Shown: positions 53,724-61,884, numbered from the stretch's first letter. The stretch is DNA of 64,000 bases from an uncultured Chryseobacterium sp. (GCF_936933875.1 NZ_CAKZIK010000014.1:19962-83961), one strand, 5' to 3'. Notes: generated by a model not told the origin, from the letters alone. Translations and numbers: made by a program.

Positions 53724-54296
53724 TTATTGTTCTGTTAATTCGAAATCTCCTTTAATTCTCACCAAATCGCTGATGATCGCTTCAGGAAACTTAGCTCCAA
53801 TTCCGAAATCTGATCTTTTCAAAGTTGCTAAAACTTGATAACCGTAAGTCGTTTTTTTGCTCATAGGATTTACAGTAGAACCTCTGTAAATTAAAGTAAT
53901 TTTTACAGGTTTTGTAACACCATGCATCAAAAGATTTCCGTTCACCTGATAATAATTTTTCTTCGTTTTTTTAATAGAAGTGCTGCTGAAAACCATTTTT
54001 GGATATGTTGCTACATCAAAAAAATCTGCTGACTTCAAATGGTTGTCTCTCGCTTCAACATGAGTATTAATCGATGTTGGATCAACTTCGAAAAGCAAAT
54101 GTGATTTTGTGAAATCCTGCTCGTTGGCATGAATCGTTAAACTCGCTTTATCGAAATTTCCGGTGATATCGTTAATGGTGAGGTGCGTTGTTGCAAACTG
54201 AATTCTGGAATGTGCAGGATCGTTTGCCAAAGTTTTTTGAGCGTAAATGCTTACTGTAAGCATTAAAACTGCTAATAAAGAAAGGATCTTTTTCAT
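53724..54296 (-). CDS. YceI-family lipid-binding periplasmic protein
   Basis: 190 residues with a Sec signal (MKKILSLLAVLMLTVSIYAQ). The YceI lipocalin-like domain is clear: NDPAHSRIQFATTHLTINDITGNF, DNHLKSADFFDVATYPKMVFSST and GNLLMHGVTKPVKITL. YceI proteins bind isoprenoid-type lipids in the periplasm. It shares an upstream regulatory box with the next gene on the same strand (frnE-like), located at the same distance from the -7 element. Confidence 0.93.
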   Translation of the reverse strand: MKKILSLLAVLMLTVSIYAQKTLANDPAHSRIQFATTHLTINDITGNFDKASLTIHANEQDFTKSHLLFEVDPTSINTHVEARDNHLKSADFFDVATYPKMVFSSTSIKKTKKNYYQVNGNLLMHGVTKPVKITLIYRGSTVNPMSKKTTYGYQVLATLKRSDFGIGAKFPEAIISDLVRIKGDFELTEQ

Positions 54297-54334
54297 AATA
54301 TTTAAATTTTAATTTTTTTGAATTAATTTGACGA

Positions 54335-54383
54335 CAAAATTAGGTTTGAAGGAGTTTCCAGGCATTGATGTATGGTAAGAAAT
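54335..54383 (-). promoter_or_regulatory. yceI promoter with upstream 21-bp box
   Basis: The -7 box TAATTTTG (complement of 54335-54342) has no normal TTTG at -33. Instead a box (plus-strand CATTGATGTA..GTAAGAAAT, 54363-54383) begins exactly 20 bp upstream of it. The same arrangement precedes the FrnE-like gene. Confidence 0.65.
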
Positions 54384-54397
54384 TTCTTTTTGGAATG

Positions 54398-54425
54398 TTT
54401 TTCGCGCGCCGAAGGCGCGCGAAAA
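54398..54425. repeat. GC-rich perfect hairpin after the FrnE-like gene
   Basis: Stem TTTTCGCGCGCC/GGCGCGCGAAAA with a GAA loop, immediately after the stop codon on the minus strand. It lacks a T tract outside the stem on either strand, so it is not a classical terminator although it may act as one. Confidence 0.6.
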
Positions 54426-54426
54426 T

Positions 54427-55131
54427 TTAATTGCAGTTGCCGTCAATATCACAACTATCTCCTTCATTGAGAATTTTGAGATCTTTGTCGCCATCAGAAA
54501 ATTCAGACCACGATTTTTCTAAAACTTCTGCGAAAAGTTCGGGCTGTTGTGCTCCCGAAACTCCGTATTTATCATTGAAAACAAAGAATGGAACTGCGTT
54601 AATGCCTAACTGTGCTGCAGTCTGCATATCCTGTTTTACGAGGTAAGCCATTTCATCGGATGTTAAAGCATTTTTGATTTCTTCATCTGTGAATCCAGTT
54701 GATTTTCCGATTTCCAAAAGGGTAGTTTCATCATCAATATTTTTGCCGTTGATAAACTGCGCTTTGAACAGTTCTTCTTCCATTTCATTAGCCAAATTTC
54801 TGGTTTTGGCTAACTGAATCAACAAATGACCTCTGAATGAATTTGCTACTTTAGAATGATCAAAATTGAAATCTATTCCCGCTTCTTTTCCTGCATTGGC
54901 TGCATGTTGATGCATCATTTTTGCCTGTTCCAAAGTAATTCCTTTGGCTTTGGTGAAGAATTCGTAAGGATTTATTTCCGGCTGAGTTTTCAAGGACGGA
55001 TCGAGTTGAAAACTGTGCCACACAACTTCAATGTTTTCACCATTTCCAAACTGTTCAAGTCCTTTTTCGAATTTCTTTTTCCCTACGTAACAAAAAGGAC
55101 AGCGTATGTCACTCCAAATATCTACTTTCAT
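54427..55131 (-). CDS. FrnE-type DsbA-family oxidoreductase
   Basis: 234 residues, cytoplasmic (no signal peptide). Thioredoxin-fold DsbA/FrnE protein with the redox motif C11-P-F-C14 (WSDIRCPFCYVGKKKFE), a long helical insertion, and the cis-Pro loop AQLGINAVPFFVFN. The C-terminus ends CDIDGNCN with two further cysteines. FrnE-like proteins are thiol-disulphide enzymes involved in stress tolerance. It is transcribed in the same direction as yceI and shares an upstream box, which suggests common control. Confidence 0.9.
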   Translation of the reverse strand: MKVDIWSDIRCPFCYVGKKKFEKGLEQFGNGENIEVVWHSFQLDPSLKTQPEINPYEFFTKAKGITLEQAKMMHQHAANAGKEAGIDFNFDHSKVANSFRGHLLIQLAKTRNLANEMEEELFKAQFINGKNIDDETTLLEIGKSTGFTDEEIKNALTSDEMAYLVKQDMQTAAQLGINAVPFFVFNDKYGVSGAQQPELFAEVLEKSWSEFSDGDKDLKILNEGDSCDIDGNCN

Positions 55132-55155
55132 ATTGTGTGATTTAAATTATTAATA

Positions 55156-55204
55156 CAAATTTACTTCTGTTTTAAATAAGGGACATTGATGTAAGATAAG
55201 AAAT
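55156..55204 (-). promoter_or_regulatory. frnE-like gene promoter with upstream 21-bp box
   Basis: The -7 box TAAATTTG (complement of 55156-55163) is preceded, exactly 20 bp upstream, by a box (55184-55204) that matches the yceI box at 19 of 21 positions. A standard -33 TTTG is missing, consistent with activator control. Confidence 0.68.
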
Positions 55205-55227
55205 GGCTTTTGTTTCAATATTAAAAA

Positions 55228-56139
55228 TTAAAAAATTTGAAGAAGCAAATACCAAAAACCAACGGTAATAAACGAAAGCGGAATTCCTACGCCAATCATC
55301 ATATTGCAGAGTTTGGGTTCCAGTTTGTGTGCGGAAGCGATAATTCCCGCCGTAATCATAGGCGCCATTGCTGCTTCCAGAACAGAAATTTCGACCTCTT
55401 GACCGCGTTGTTTAAAAATGATACAGTAAAGAACAAAGATAATTAGCGGGTAAATCATCAATTTGAATAAAAGTCCCCAAATAAGGTACTTGGTGTCGTG
55501 ATCGAGTTTTGGAACGCGCAGCTGCATTCCTACAGAAATCAGGGCGAGCGGAACCGTTGTTGCACCAAGTTTGTTAAACACTTCTTCCAAATCTTTAGAA
55601 ACTTCAAAACTGAAAATATTTAATAATAAGCCAATCAAAAACCCGATAAAAGGAGGAAACCTGAAAAGTTTTATCATTAACTCTTTCGCCGAAACTTTTC
55701 CGCCCGAATACAGATTAGCGAATAAAATTCCGACAGTCGAAAGCGCTACAAAACTTCCGGGTTGGTCAACAAGCATCACTGTTTTTATGCCGTGTTCGCC
55801 GTAAAGTGCCTGTATAATTGGTATTCCCACAAATGAAGTGTTACCGAATCCGGCACAAAGAATTAGGGCACCAATCACGCTTTTGCTCCAACCTAAATTT
55901 TTTCCAAGCACAAAAAAAAAGGCAAACGCCGAAAAAATGCCAATCCAAGCCACCAAAACCGGAAATATTACAGAAGCATTCATCTCAATTTTAGGGATGA
56001 AATAAATCGCAAGCGATGGTAACGAAATATTGATGACAAAAGCATTCAGAACATCACTCGAATTTTTCGGAAACAAATTCATCTTCCTGAAAAAAATCCC
56101 AAGAAAAAGACAGAGGAAAAGGAGGATAAGGTTGGACAT
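55228..56139 (-). CDS. AEC-family (auxin efflux carrier-like) permease
   Basis: 303 residues with about ten predicted membrane helices in two repeats of five. The family features include NAFVINISLPSLAIYFIP in helix 2, the GNTSFVGIPIIQALYGEHG segment, and the C-terminal AAMAPMITAGIIA. Members transport malate, malonate or similar organic acids; the substrate here is unknown. It stands 47 bp after the PyrE-PyrF gene on the same strand and may be co-transcribed. Confidence 0.88.
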   Translation of the reverse strand: MSNLILLFLCLFLGIFFRKMNLFPKNSSDVLNAFVINISLPSLAIYFIPKIEMNASVIFPVLVAWIGIFSAFAFFFVLGKNLGWSKSVIGALILCAGFGNTSFVGIPIIQALYGEHGIKTVMLVDQPGSFVALSTVGILFANLYSGGKVSAKELMIKLFRFPPFIGFLIGLLLNIFSFEVSKDLEEVFNKLGATTVPLALISVGMQLRVPKLDHDTKYLIWGLLFKLMIYPLIIFVLYCIIFKQRGQEVEISVLEAAMAPMITAGIIASAHKLEPKLCNMMIGVGIPLSFITVGFWYLLLQIF

Positions 56140-56186
56140 TTTGGAGGTTCAGGCAAAGAACAGGTTATGAAAGACTTTAAAATATT

Positions 56187-57548
56187 TTACATTAAACTCT
56201 TATACGCATTCCAACCTGCAATTTTGTACGAAAGCGAAGCCTTCTCAGGGTCATCAGATCTGTAAATTCCGCGACCAACAATGATAAAATCAGTTTGCAA
56301 ATTTCTGAAAACATGATCCGGCGTATTATATTGCTGACCTTTTCCGTCACCACCTTTTTCTAAACTAACTCCAGGTGTGAAAAGCAACAGTTCCTCATTA
56401 ATTGGTTTTTGTGAAACTCCACCGATAACGTTGGGATGAGAAAGCGCCACTTTTTGTGCTTCTTCAAAATAATTTGCGTCAGTCAATGTTCCTTTCGAAG
56501 ACATACTCAAAATGGCAATAACACCGGAATTATGGAAAAAATCCAAACTTTGATAACCACCAATAACCTGCGAAGTAATCAAGTCTGCCCAGTTCGAAAT
56601 TTTGTAGATTCCGTAGGAATACTGCAGTTCCTGTGTATTTCCGATGTCGGCAAACTTACGGTCTTCCATCAAAAGAAAGTTGTGTTTTTTAGCAATATCA
56701 ATTAAAGGAATAATCGTTGTATCGTAATCGAAATCTGTAATAATATCGATATGCGTTTTCAGCGCCACAATGTTTGGACCAACTTTTTCGGCCAAATCCA
56801 AAAGTTCAGCTGTCGTAATAACATCGGCGGAAGCAATCAGGTTTGATTTTTTCTCCACTGCAATCTCCAACAATTTTTTCGCTTTGGAATGTAATCCGTT
56901 CGCTTCCAGTTTTTCAGCGTAAGATTTTCTTTTCTTTTCTTCGAATTTCACCACATTTCCGGCAAGAAAATCATTAATTCTTGTTACTTCATCGTCAGTT
57001 AAATGACCTTCTTCTTTCAACATTCTGCATACTTCTGAAATTGTGAAAAGCGTATGAACACGATAACCTTTGCTTTCGAGCATTTCTTTTCCGCCCTGTT
57101 CTCTGTCCAAAACTACCACAATATCCGAAACCGTAATTCCTTCATCCTCAATTTCAGGAATCGTTTCTAAAAGCGATTTTCCCGAAGTAATCACATCTTC
57201 CACCAAAAGACAGTTTTGTCCTTTTTTGTAGATGCCTTCAATCAGTTTTTTAGTGCCGTATTGTTTGGCTTCTTTACGTTTGATAATCAGCGGAATATAA
57301 CTTTCCAGAGACATTGCGGTCGCCATTGGAAGCGCCGCATAAGGAACGCCACAAATCAAATCGAAATTATCCAAAGGAAGCATTTCCAAAAGATAATTGG
57401 CGAGGTGTTTTAAAATTTTCGGGTCGGATGCGAGCGGTCTCAAATCTACATAAAACGGACTTTCAATCCCGCTTTTCAGGGTAAATTTTCCGAATTTGAT
57501 AATGCCAAGTTTATAGCATTCCAAAAAGAATTCTTTCTTACTTTCCAT
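56187..57548 (-). CDS. pyrE/pyrF: Bifunctional orotate phosphoribosyltransferase / OMP decarboxylase (UMP synthase)
   Basis: 453 residues carrying the last two steps of UMP synthesis in one chain, in the eukaryotic order. The N-terminal OPRT (about 1-200) has GKFTLKSGIESPFYVDLR and the PRPP loop NCLLVEDVITSGKS. The C-terminal OMPDC (about 215-453) has the catalytic LMEDRKFADIGNT and the phosphate-binding TDFIIVGRGIYRSDDP. The eukaryote-like form of the OMPDC motif, together with the order, makes this unusual for a bacterium. A -7 box TAACTTTG lies on the minus strand at 57568-57575. Confidence 0.95.
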   Translation of the reverse strand: MESKKEFFLECYKLGIIKFGKFTLKSGIESPFYVDLRPLASDPKILKHLANYLLEMLPLDNFDLICGVPYAALPMATAMSLESYIPLIIKRKEAKQYGTKKLIEGIYKKGQNCLLVEDVITSGKSLLETIPEIEDEGITVSDIVVVLDREQGGKEMLESKGYRVHTLFTISEVCRMLKEEGHLTDDEVTRINDFLAGNVVKFEEKKRKSYAEKLEANGLHSKAKKLLEIAVEKKSNLIASADVITTAELLDLAEKVGPNIVALKTHIDIITDFDYDTTIIPLIDIAKKHNFLLMEDRKFADIGNTQELQYSYGIYKISNWADLITSQVIGGYQSLDFFHNSGVIAILSMSSKGTLTDANYFEEAQKVALSHPNVIGGVSQKPINEELLLFTPGVSLEKGGDGKGQQYNTPDHVFRNLQTDFIIVGRGIYRSDDPEKASLSYKIAGWNAYKSLM

Positions 57549-57567
57549 TTACTTTTTACGATTTCTA

Positions 57568-57593
57568 CAAAGTTAGGGAATTCGTTATCTTTG
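57568..57593. promoter_or_regulatory. Divergent -7 boxes for pyrE/pyrF (-) and the serine hydrolase (+)
   Basis: TAACTTTG on the minus strand (57568-57575) and TATCTTTG on the plus strand (57586-57593) lie back to back in the 64-bp divergent gap. The -33 elements are weak. Confidence 0.45.
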
Positions 57594-57612
57594 AGGAAAT
57601 CAAATTTTAAAA

Positions 57613-59160
57613 ATGAAACGTACTCTAACTTTCCTCCTTATTGTTTTGTCTTTCCTCTCTTTCGCTCAAGTCGAAGAGAAAAAACTCGATGAACTCATTC
57701 AAAATACGTTGAAAACTTTCGACGTTCCGGGAATGTCTGTCGGAATTGTTAAGGATGGAAAAACGGTCTATTCAAAAGGTTTTGGAGTTGCATCACTCAC
57801 TTCAAAACAAAAAATGAATGATGAAACTTTGGTGGGAATTGCTTCCAACTCAAAAGGTTTTACAGCAACGGCATTGGCGATTTTAGCGGACGAAGGCAAA
57901 CTGAATTTCGACGATAAAGTCACCAAATTTATTCCCGAATTCAAAATGCATGACGATTATGTAACGCAGGAAATTACCATTAAAGATTTAATCACGCACA
58001 GAGCCGGACTTGGTCTCGGACAGGGCGATTTGATGTTTTTTCCTGAAGGAGGAACTTTAAGTGTGAATGATATCGTTCACAACCTGAGATACTTGAAACC
58101 GGAACATTCGTTCAGAAACACTATGGATTACAACAACATAATGTTCATCGTGGCAGGAGAAGTCATTCACAGAATTTCGGGTTTAAGTTGGGCAGAATTT
58201 ATCGAGCAGAGAATTATGAAACCTGTCGGAATGACTTCAAGTTTTGGAAGTTACAACCGCGCCAAAAATGCAGGTGTAAAAAATTTGATTGACGCTCATG
58301 CTCCTGTTGATGGAAAAGCCATCCAAGTTCCGCACGATTGGAACGAAACCGCCAACGCAGCCGGTGGAATTATGTCGAATATCAAAGATATGACTATTTG
58401 GGCAGAATTTCTAATGAACGGTTTTACAACGAAAGACGGTAAAAAATTAGTTTCCGATAAGCAAATTCAGCAATTGTGGCAAATTCAGCAGCCAATTCCT
58501 GTTGCGCTGAAAAATCCTTACGATACCAATTTCTACGGTTACGGAATGGGTTGGTTTTTAAGCGATGTAAAAGGTCATCAACAGGTTCAGCATACGGGTG
58601 GATTAATTGGAACAGTAACGCAGTTTACGTTGATTCCTGATATGAAACTCGGAATTGTAGTATTAACGAACCAACAAAGTGGTGCGGCTTTCAACACGAT
58701 TACCAACACCGTGAAAGATTCTTACCTCGGAATTGCTGACAGAAATTGGTTAAAAACTTACGGCGACAGAATGTCCAAACTCAATGCTGATTTCGAGAAA
58801 GGCAAGAAAGAAGTTTTCGCTAAGTCTGCAGAATTCTCTAAAAATAAAAAGGAACAACTAAAGCCCGAAAACTTTGTTGGAACCTACACCGATTTGTGGT
58901 TTGGTGATGTAGAAATTTCAAAAGCGAAAAAAGGGTACAGAATTGCGAGCAAAACTTCGCCACGTTTGAAAGGTGATTTAATTCCTTATTCCAAAGACAC
59001 ATTTATTGCAAAATGGGACGACAGAAGTTATGATGCCGATGCTTTCGTCACTTTTGAATTTGATGAAAGCGGAAAAGCAAAATCTGCTAAAATGAAACCG
59101 ATTTCGGATATCACGGATTTCAGTTTTGATTTTGAAGATTTGGATTTGAAAAAGAAATAA
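57613..59160 (+). CDS. Serine hydrolase of the class C beta-lactamase/DD-peptidase family
   Basis: 515 residues with a signal peptide (MKRTLTFLLIVLSFLSFAQ). The active-site S78-x-x-K81 (GIASNSKGFTATALA), the Tyr of the YxN motif (TMDYNNIMFIVAG) and a HTGG near residue 327 are all present. The C-terminal ~120 residues match a DUF3471-like domain. It could be a D-aminopeptidase, esterase or penicillin-binding relative; beta-lactam resistance should not be inferred. Confidence 0.88.
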   Translation: MKRTLTFLLIVLSFLSFAQVEEKKLDELIQNTLKTFDVPGMSVGIVKDGKTVYSKGFGVASLTSKQKMNDETLVGIASNSKGFTATALAILADEGKLNFDDKVTKFIPEFKMHDDYVTQEITIKDLITHRAGLGLGQGDLMFFPEGGTLSVNDIVHNLRYLKPEHSFRNTMDYNNIMFIVAGEVIHRISGLSWAEFIEQRIMKPVGMTSSFGSYNRAKNAGVKNLIDAHAPVDGKAIQVPHDWNETANAAGGIMSNIKDMTIWAEFLMNGFTTKDGKKLVSDKQIQQLWQIQQPIPVALKNPYDTNFYGYGMGWFLSDVKGHQQVQHTGGLIGTVTQFTLIPDMKLGIVVLTNQQSGAAFNTITNTVKDSYLGIADRNWLKTYGDRMSKLNADFEKGKKEVFAKSAEFSKNKKEQLKPENFVGTYTDLWFGDVEISKAKKGYRIASKTSPRLKGDLIPYSKDTFIAKWDDRSYDADAFVTFEFDESGKAKSAKMKPISDITDFSFDFEDLDLKKK

Positions 59161-59164
59161 TTTT

Positions 59165-59243
59165 TGCCACCAATGCACGAATAAAACTTTTAATGTCTCA
59201 CTGATTTTGCAGATTGAGCAGATTTATTTGTGCATTCGTGGCA
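59165..59243. repeat. Long inverted repeat between convergent genes (possible bidirectional terminator)
   Basis: TGCCACCAATGCACGAATAAA and its complement (59165-59185 and 59223-59243) match at 19 of 21 positions, with a 37-nt loop. GCCACGAATGCACGAAT strings of this sort are frequent in Flavobacteria. Confidence 0.7.
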
Positions 59244-59245
59244 TT

Positions 59246-59728
59246 TTACAAAACTTCCTTCGGTGCAAAAAAATGCAGCAGTTTTTTCTCCGCTCCCTCA
59301 AACTGCGACCATTCTTCACAATCAATTTCAAAAACGGCAACGCCACAAGTTGGGAACAGAACTGGTTCCGAAGTCAGCGAACTCGCAAAATCTGAAATAC
59401 CGTTGTTATGCGAAAACAGCGCAACATGGTCGAATTTATCGTCCAGTTCATTAATTGTTTCCAAAAATTCTTTTGAAGAAGCGTGGTAAAGTTCTTCCAC
59501 TTTTTTGATGTCCTTGTTTTCATATACTTCCGAAAAATAACGGCAGGTTGTTAACGCACGTTTTGCGGGACTCGTTACAAATTGCTGAATTTCAATGCCT
59601 TTTTCGTGTACAAATCTTGCCATTCTTGGCGCGTCTTTGTGTCCTCTGTCGTTCAGCGGTCTGTCGAAATCCGGAAGATCATGCGTCCAGTCGCTTTTGG
59701 CATGTCGCACAAGGATTAATGTTTTCAT
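59246..59728 (-). CDS. SixA-like histidine phosphatase
   Basis: 160 residues of the branch-2 phosphoglycerate mutase-like fold. The catalytic RHAKSD motif has His9, followed by DFDRPLNDRGHKDAPRMA (SixA hallmark), TSPAKRALTT and the second His in FSHNNGISDFA. SixA removes phosphate from His of phosphorelay or PTS proteins in E. coli; the target here is unknown. It is convergent with the serine hydrolase. Confidence 0.9.
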   Translation of the reverse strand: MKTLILVRHAKSDWTHDLPDFDRPLNDRGHKDAPRMARFVHEKGIEIQQFVTSPAKRALTTCRYFSEVYENKDIKKVEELYHASSKEFLETINELDDKFDHVALFSHNNGISDFASSLTSEPVLFPTCGVAVFEIDCEEWSQFEGAEKKLLHFFAPKEVL

Positions 59729-59801
59729 GAAAACGAAAATAGAAATTTTTTCGATTCTGCAGCAAAAATATTTTTAAACCATACGTTTTGATGAATTTAT
59801 A

Positions 59802-60058
59802 AACCACAAAAGGCAGAAAAGTTTTTCTTTCAATAATAAGGATGAAATGGTACCCTTTTAAAGTTGGCAAAAGTTTGGTTGAAAACGCTTCGACAGCCTC
59901 AGCGTGAAAAGGCATAGCTACAATTTTGACCAAGTCAATAACTTTGCGCCTTAAATATTCCAAATTTTAAAAATAATTTGCGCTTTTGCGTGTAACAACA
60001 ATTATGTATTCTTTTCAATAACTCTCTCCGCAATAATTCTTTTGTGTCTTTTGTGGTT
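59802..60058. repeat. Candidate MITE-like element with 20-bp terminal inverted repeats
   Basis: Left end AACCACAAAAGGCAGAAAAG and right end (complement) AACCACAAAAGACACAAAAG match at 18 of 20 positions. The interior is non-coding. No target-site duplication is evident. It may instead be two unrelated copies of a dispersed CCACAAAAGACAC repeat. Confidence 0.45.
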
Positions 60059-60116
60059 GAAACTTTCACTGAAACTAAAGTTTGTGGTTTTGGGTTAAAA
60101 ATTTTTCAAAATTTTG

Positions 60117-60124
60117 TAGCTTTG
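60117..60124 (+). promoter_or_regulatory. -7 box of ruvX
   Basis: TAGCTTTG lies 6 nt before the ATG. The nearest TTTG upstream is 24 bp away, slightly too far, so the call is tentative. Confidence 0.4.
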
Positions 60125-60130
60125 CAAACT

Positions 60131-60544
60131 ATGGGACAAATCCTCGCAATAGATTATGGGAAAGCACGTTGCGGTATTGCAGCGACAGACGATTTACAGA
60201 TGATTGCTAGCGGTTTGGAAACCGTAGAAACGAAAAATATCTTTGTTTTTCTGAAAAAATATTTTACCGAAAATAGCGTGGAAGCTGTTGTTATTGGGCT
60301 TCCGATGGATTTGCGAGGGAATATTTCGGAAGTGGAAACCGATATTTTAAAATTTATAGAACAGTTTAAAACTGATTTTCCAACGGTGGAAGTTCATCGT
60401 TTTGATGAGCGTTTTACGTCGAAAATGGCTTCATTTTTTATCAGTCAGAGCGGTAAAAATAAGAAAGCGAGACAGGAAAAAGGTTTAATAGACAAAGTAA
60501 GTGCAACCATCATATTGCAGAATTTTTTAGAAACAAGAAAATGA
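60131..60544 (+). CDS. ruvX: Holliday-junction resolvase-like protein, YqgF family
   Basis: 137 residues from ATG 60131. RNase H-like fold with ILAIDYGKARCGIAATDD, VVIGLPMDLRGN, FDERFTSKMA and a C-terminal helix with DKVSATIILQNFL, all typical of RuvX/YqgF, which acts in 16S rRNA 5' processing in E. coli. A longer frame from 60044 runs through the promoter and is rejected. It overlaps def by 4 nt (ATGA). Confidence 0.93.
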   Translation: MGQILAIDYGKARCGIAATDDLQMIASGLETVETKNIFVFLKKYFTENSVEAVVIGLPMDLRGNISEVETDILKFIEQFKTDFPTVEVHRFDERFTSKMASFFISQSGKNKKARQEKGLIDKVSATIILQNFLETRK

Positions 60545-61113
60545 TTTTACCAATACGGGCTTTCGGAGATTCGGTTTTGCGCAAACATTGCCACGAAATC
60601 GACAAAGATTATCCGGAGCTGAAAGAATTGATTGAAAATATGTTCGAAACCATGGACGGAGCTCATGGAATTGGACTTGCTGCGCCACAAATTGGTCTCG
60701 ATATCCGTCTTTTTATCGTGGATGTTTCGCCTTTGGCGGAAGATGAAGATTATGAAGACATTGCGGATGAACTGAAAAATTTCAAAAAAGTATTCATCAA
60801 CGCCAAAATTTTGGAGGAAAGCGGAGAGGAGTGGAAGTTCAACGAAGGCTGTCTTTCAATTCCTGATGTTCGCGAAGATGTGAAGCGTAAAGAAACGATT
60901 TTGATTGAATATTACGACGAAAATTTCGTGAAGCATACCGATACTTTTTCAGACATCAGAGCGAGAGTGATTCAGCACGAATACGACCATATTGAAGGCG
61001 TTTTGTTTACAGACCATCTTTCAGCTTTGAAGAAAAAACTCGTGAAAGGAAAATTAGTAAAAATTACGAATGGCGATGTTAGCGTGAACTACAAAATGCG
61101 CTTTCCAAAGTAA
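60541..61113 (+). CDS. def: Peptide deformylase
   Basis: Removes the formyl group from nascent proteins. All three metal/active-site motifs are present: GIGLAAPQIG (residues about 42-51), EGCLSIPDV (metal Cys) and QHEYDHIEG (HExxH). Length 190 is slightly long because of a Flavobacteria-type insertion with EDEDYEDIADELKNFKK. The ATGA overlap couples it to ruvX. Confidence 0.96.
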   Translation: MILPIRAFGDSVLRKHCHEIDKDYPELKELIENMFETMDGAHGIGLAAPQIGLDIRLFIVDVSPLAEDEDYEDIADELKNFKKVFINAKILEESGEEWKFNEGCLSIPDVREDVKRKETILIEYYDENFVKHTDTFSDIRARVIQHEYDHIEGVLFTDHLSALKKKLVKGKLVKITNGDVSVNYKMRFPK

Positions 61114-61148
61114 ATGAGCAATAAGTAATGAGCAATGAGTAATTGGTG
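61114..61148. repeat. Period-7 repeat after def
   Basis: Units ATGAGCA, ATAAGTA, ATGAGCA, ATGAGTA, ATTGGTG. The complement resembles the ATTACTC/ATTACCA units in the rimO leader. Confidence 0.72.
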
Positions 61149-61226
61149 CTCCAAAAAAAATAAATTAAACAATAAATAATTTGGCAGAAAGCGTCTCGCC
61201 GAAAGCCGAAAGCAAAAAAGAATAAT

Positions 61227-61778
61227 ATGCAGTTAGAAAAAATTATTTCAATTTCAGGAAAACCGGGACTTTTCAAATTGATTTCACAGTTGAAAAACGG
61301 TTTCATCATCGAAGATGTAGTTACAAAAAAGAAAGTAAGCATTGGGAATTCTTCTCAGGTAAGCTTGTTGGATAACATCGCGATGTTTACGTTCGATAAA
61401 GAAGTTCCTTTGTTCGAAGTTTTCGAAAATGTAGCAAAAGCAAACGATTATAAAGAAACCATTTCTCACAAATCTACGGATGCAGAACTGAGAGATTTTA
61501 TGTCTATAGCTTTGCCAAACTATGATACAGACAGAGTTTATGTTTCGGATATGAAGAAATTGGCGCAATGGTACAATATTCTTCAGAAAGCAGGTTATAT
61601 TTCTGCTGAAAGCTTTGTAAAAGCCGAAACTGAAGGTGAAGAAGAAGCACCGAAAGCTGAGAAAAAGGAAACTAAAAAGGCAGCTCCAAAATCCGAGAAA
61701 GCTGCTGCTCCAAAGGCAAAAGCAAGTACTTCTGCTGCGAAATCTGCTCCGAAAAGCACGCACAGAAAACAGGGGTAA
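61227..61778 (+). CDS. DUF5606-type protein with Lys/Ala-rich tail
   Basis: 183 residues. The N-terminal ~130 residues are a compact conserved domain (ISISGKPGLFKLISQLKNGFIIEDVV...FMSIALPNYDTDRVYVSDMKKLAQWYNIL) known in Bacteroidetes as DUF5606; its function is not known. The tail from about residue 135 is a disordered Lys/Ala/Pro/Glu-rich run that may bind nucleic acid or ribosomes by charge. A strong antisense ORF exists only because of the low-complexity tail and is not a gene. Confidence 0.82.
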   Translation: MQLEKIISISGKPGLFKLISQLKNGFIIEDVVTKKKVSIGNSSQVSLLDNIAMFTFDKEVPLFEVFENVAKANDYKETISHKSTDAELRDFMSIALPNYDTDRVYVSDMKKLAQWYNILQKAGYISAESFVKAETEGEEEAPKAEKKETKKAAPKSEKAAAPKAKASTSAAKSAPKSTHRKQG

Positions 61779-61818
61779 ACTTTTATCCTCAAATTTATAT
61801 CCCACAGATTATACGGAC

Positions 61819-61875
61819 TCCCACAGATTTTTTTGTCTGTGCTCATCTGTGAAATCTGTGGGAATTTTTTTTGCA
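61819..61875 (+). terminator. Terminator after the DUF5606 gene
   Basis: Stem TCCCACAGATTT/AAATCTGTGGGA (12 bp) with a 21-nt loop, followed by a run of T. The CCACAGATTT string is a common dispersed repeat in Flavobacteria. Confidence 0.75.
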
Positions 61876-61884
61876 TTTTTGCTG

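Larger units (their letters stand above)
59729..60130. other. Divergent intergenic region with TIR-bounded repeat element
   Basis: 402 bp without a gene. It contains a 257-bp segment bounded by 20-bp inverted repeats (59802-60058), with a diverged REP-like string inside (59888-59907), and the ruvX -7 box at its right end. Short ORFs here have no support. Confidence 0.5.

Noticed and set aside
57613..59160. Beta-lactamase resistance gene
   Set aside because: The SxxK and YxN motifs identify the broad class C/DD-peptidase fold only; a DUF3471-like tail and a housekeeping context argue for another hydrolase role.
59679..59963. 94-codon ORF on the minus strand overlapping the start of sixA
   Set aside because: It lacks any domain pattern, overlaps the 5' end of sixA in another frame and crosses the TIR-bounded repeat.
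61284..61805. 173-codon antisense ORF opposite the DUF5606 gene
   Set aside because: Its composition (Phe/Cys/Ser-rich) mirrors the Lys/Ala/Glu-rich tail on the coding strand; it is a shadow of low-complexity sequence.
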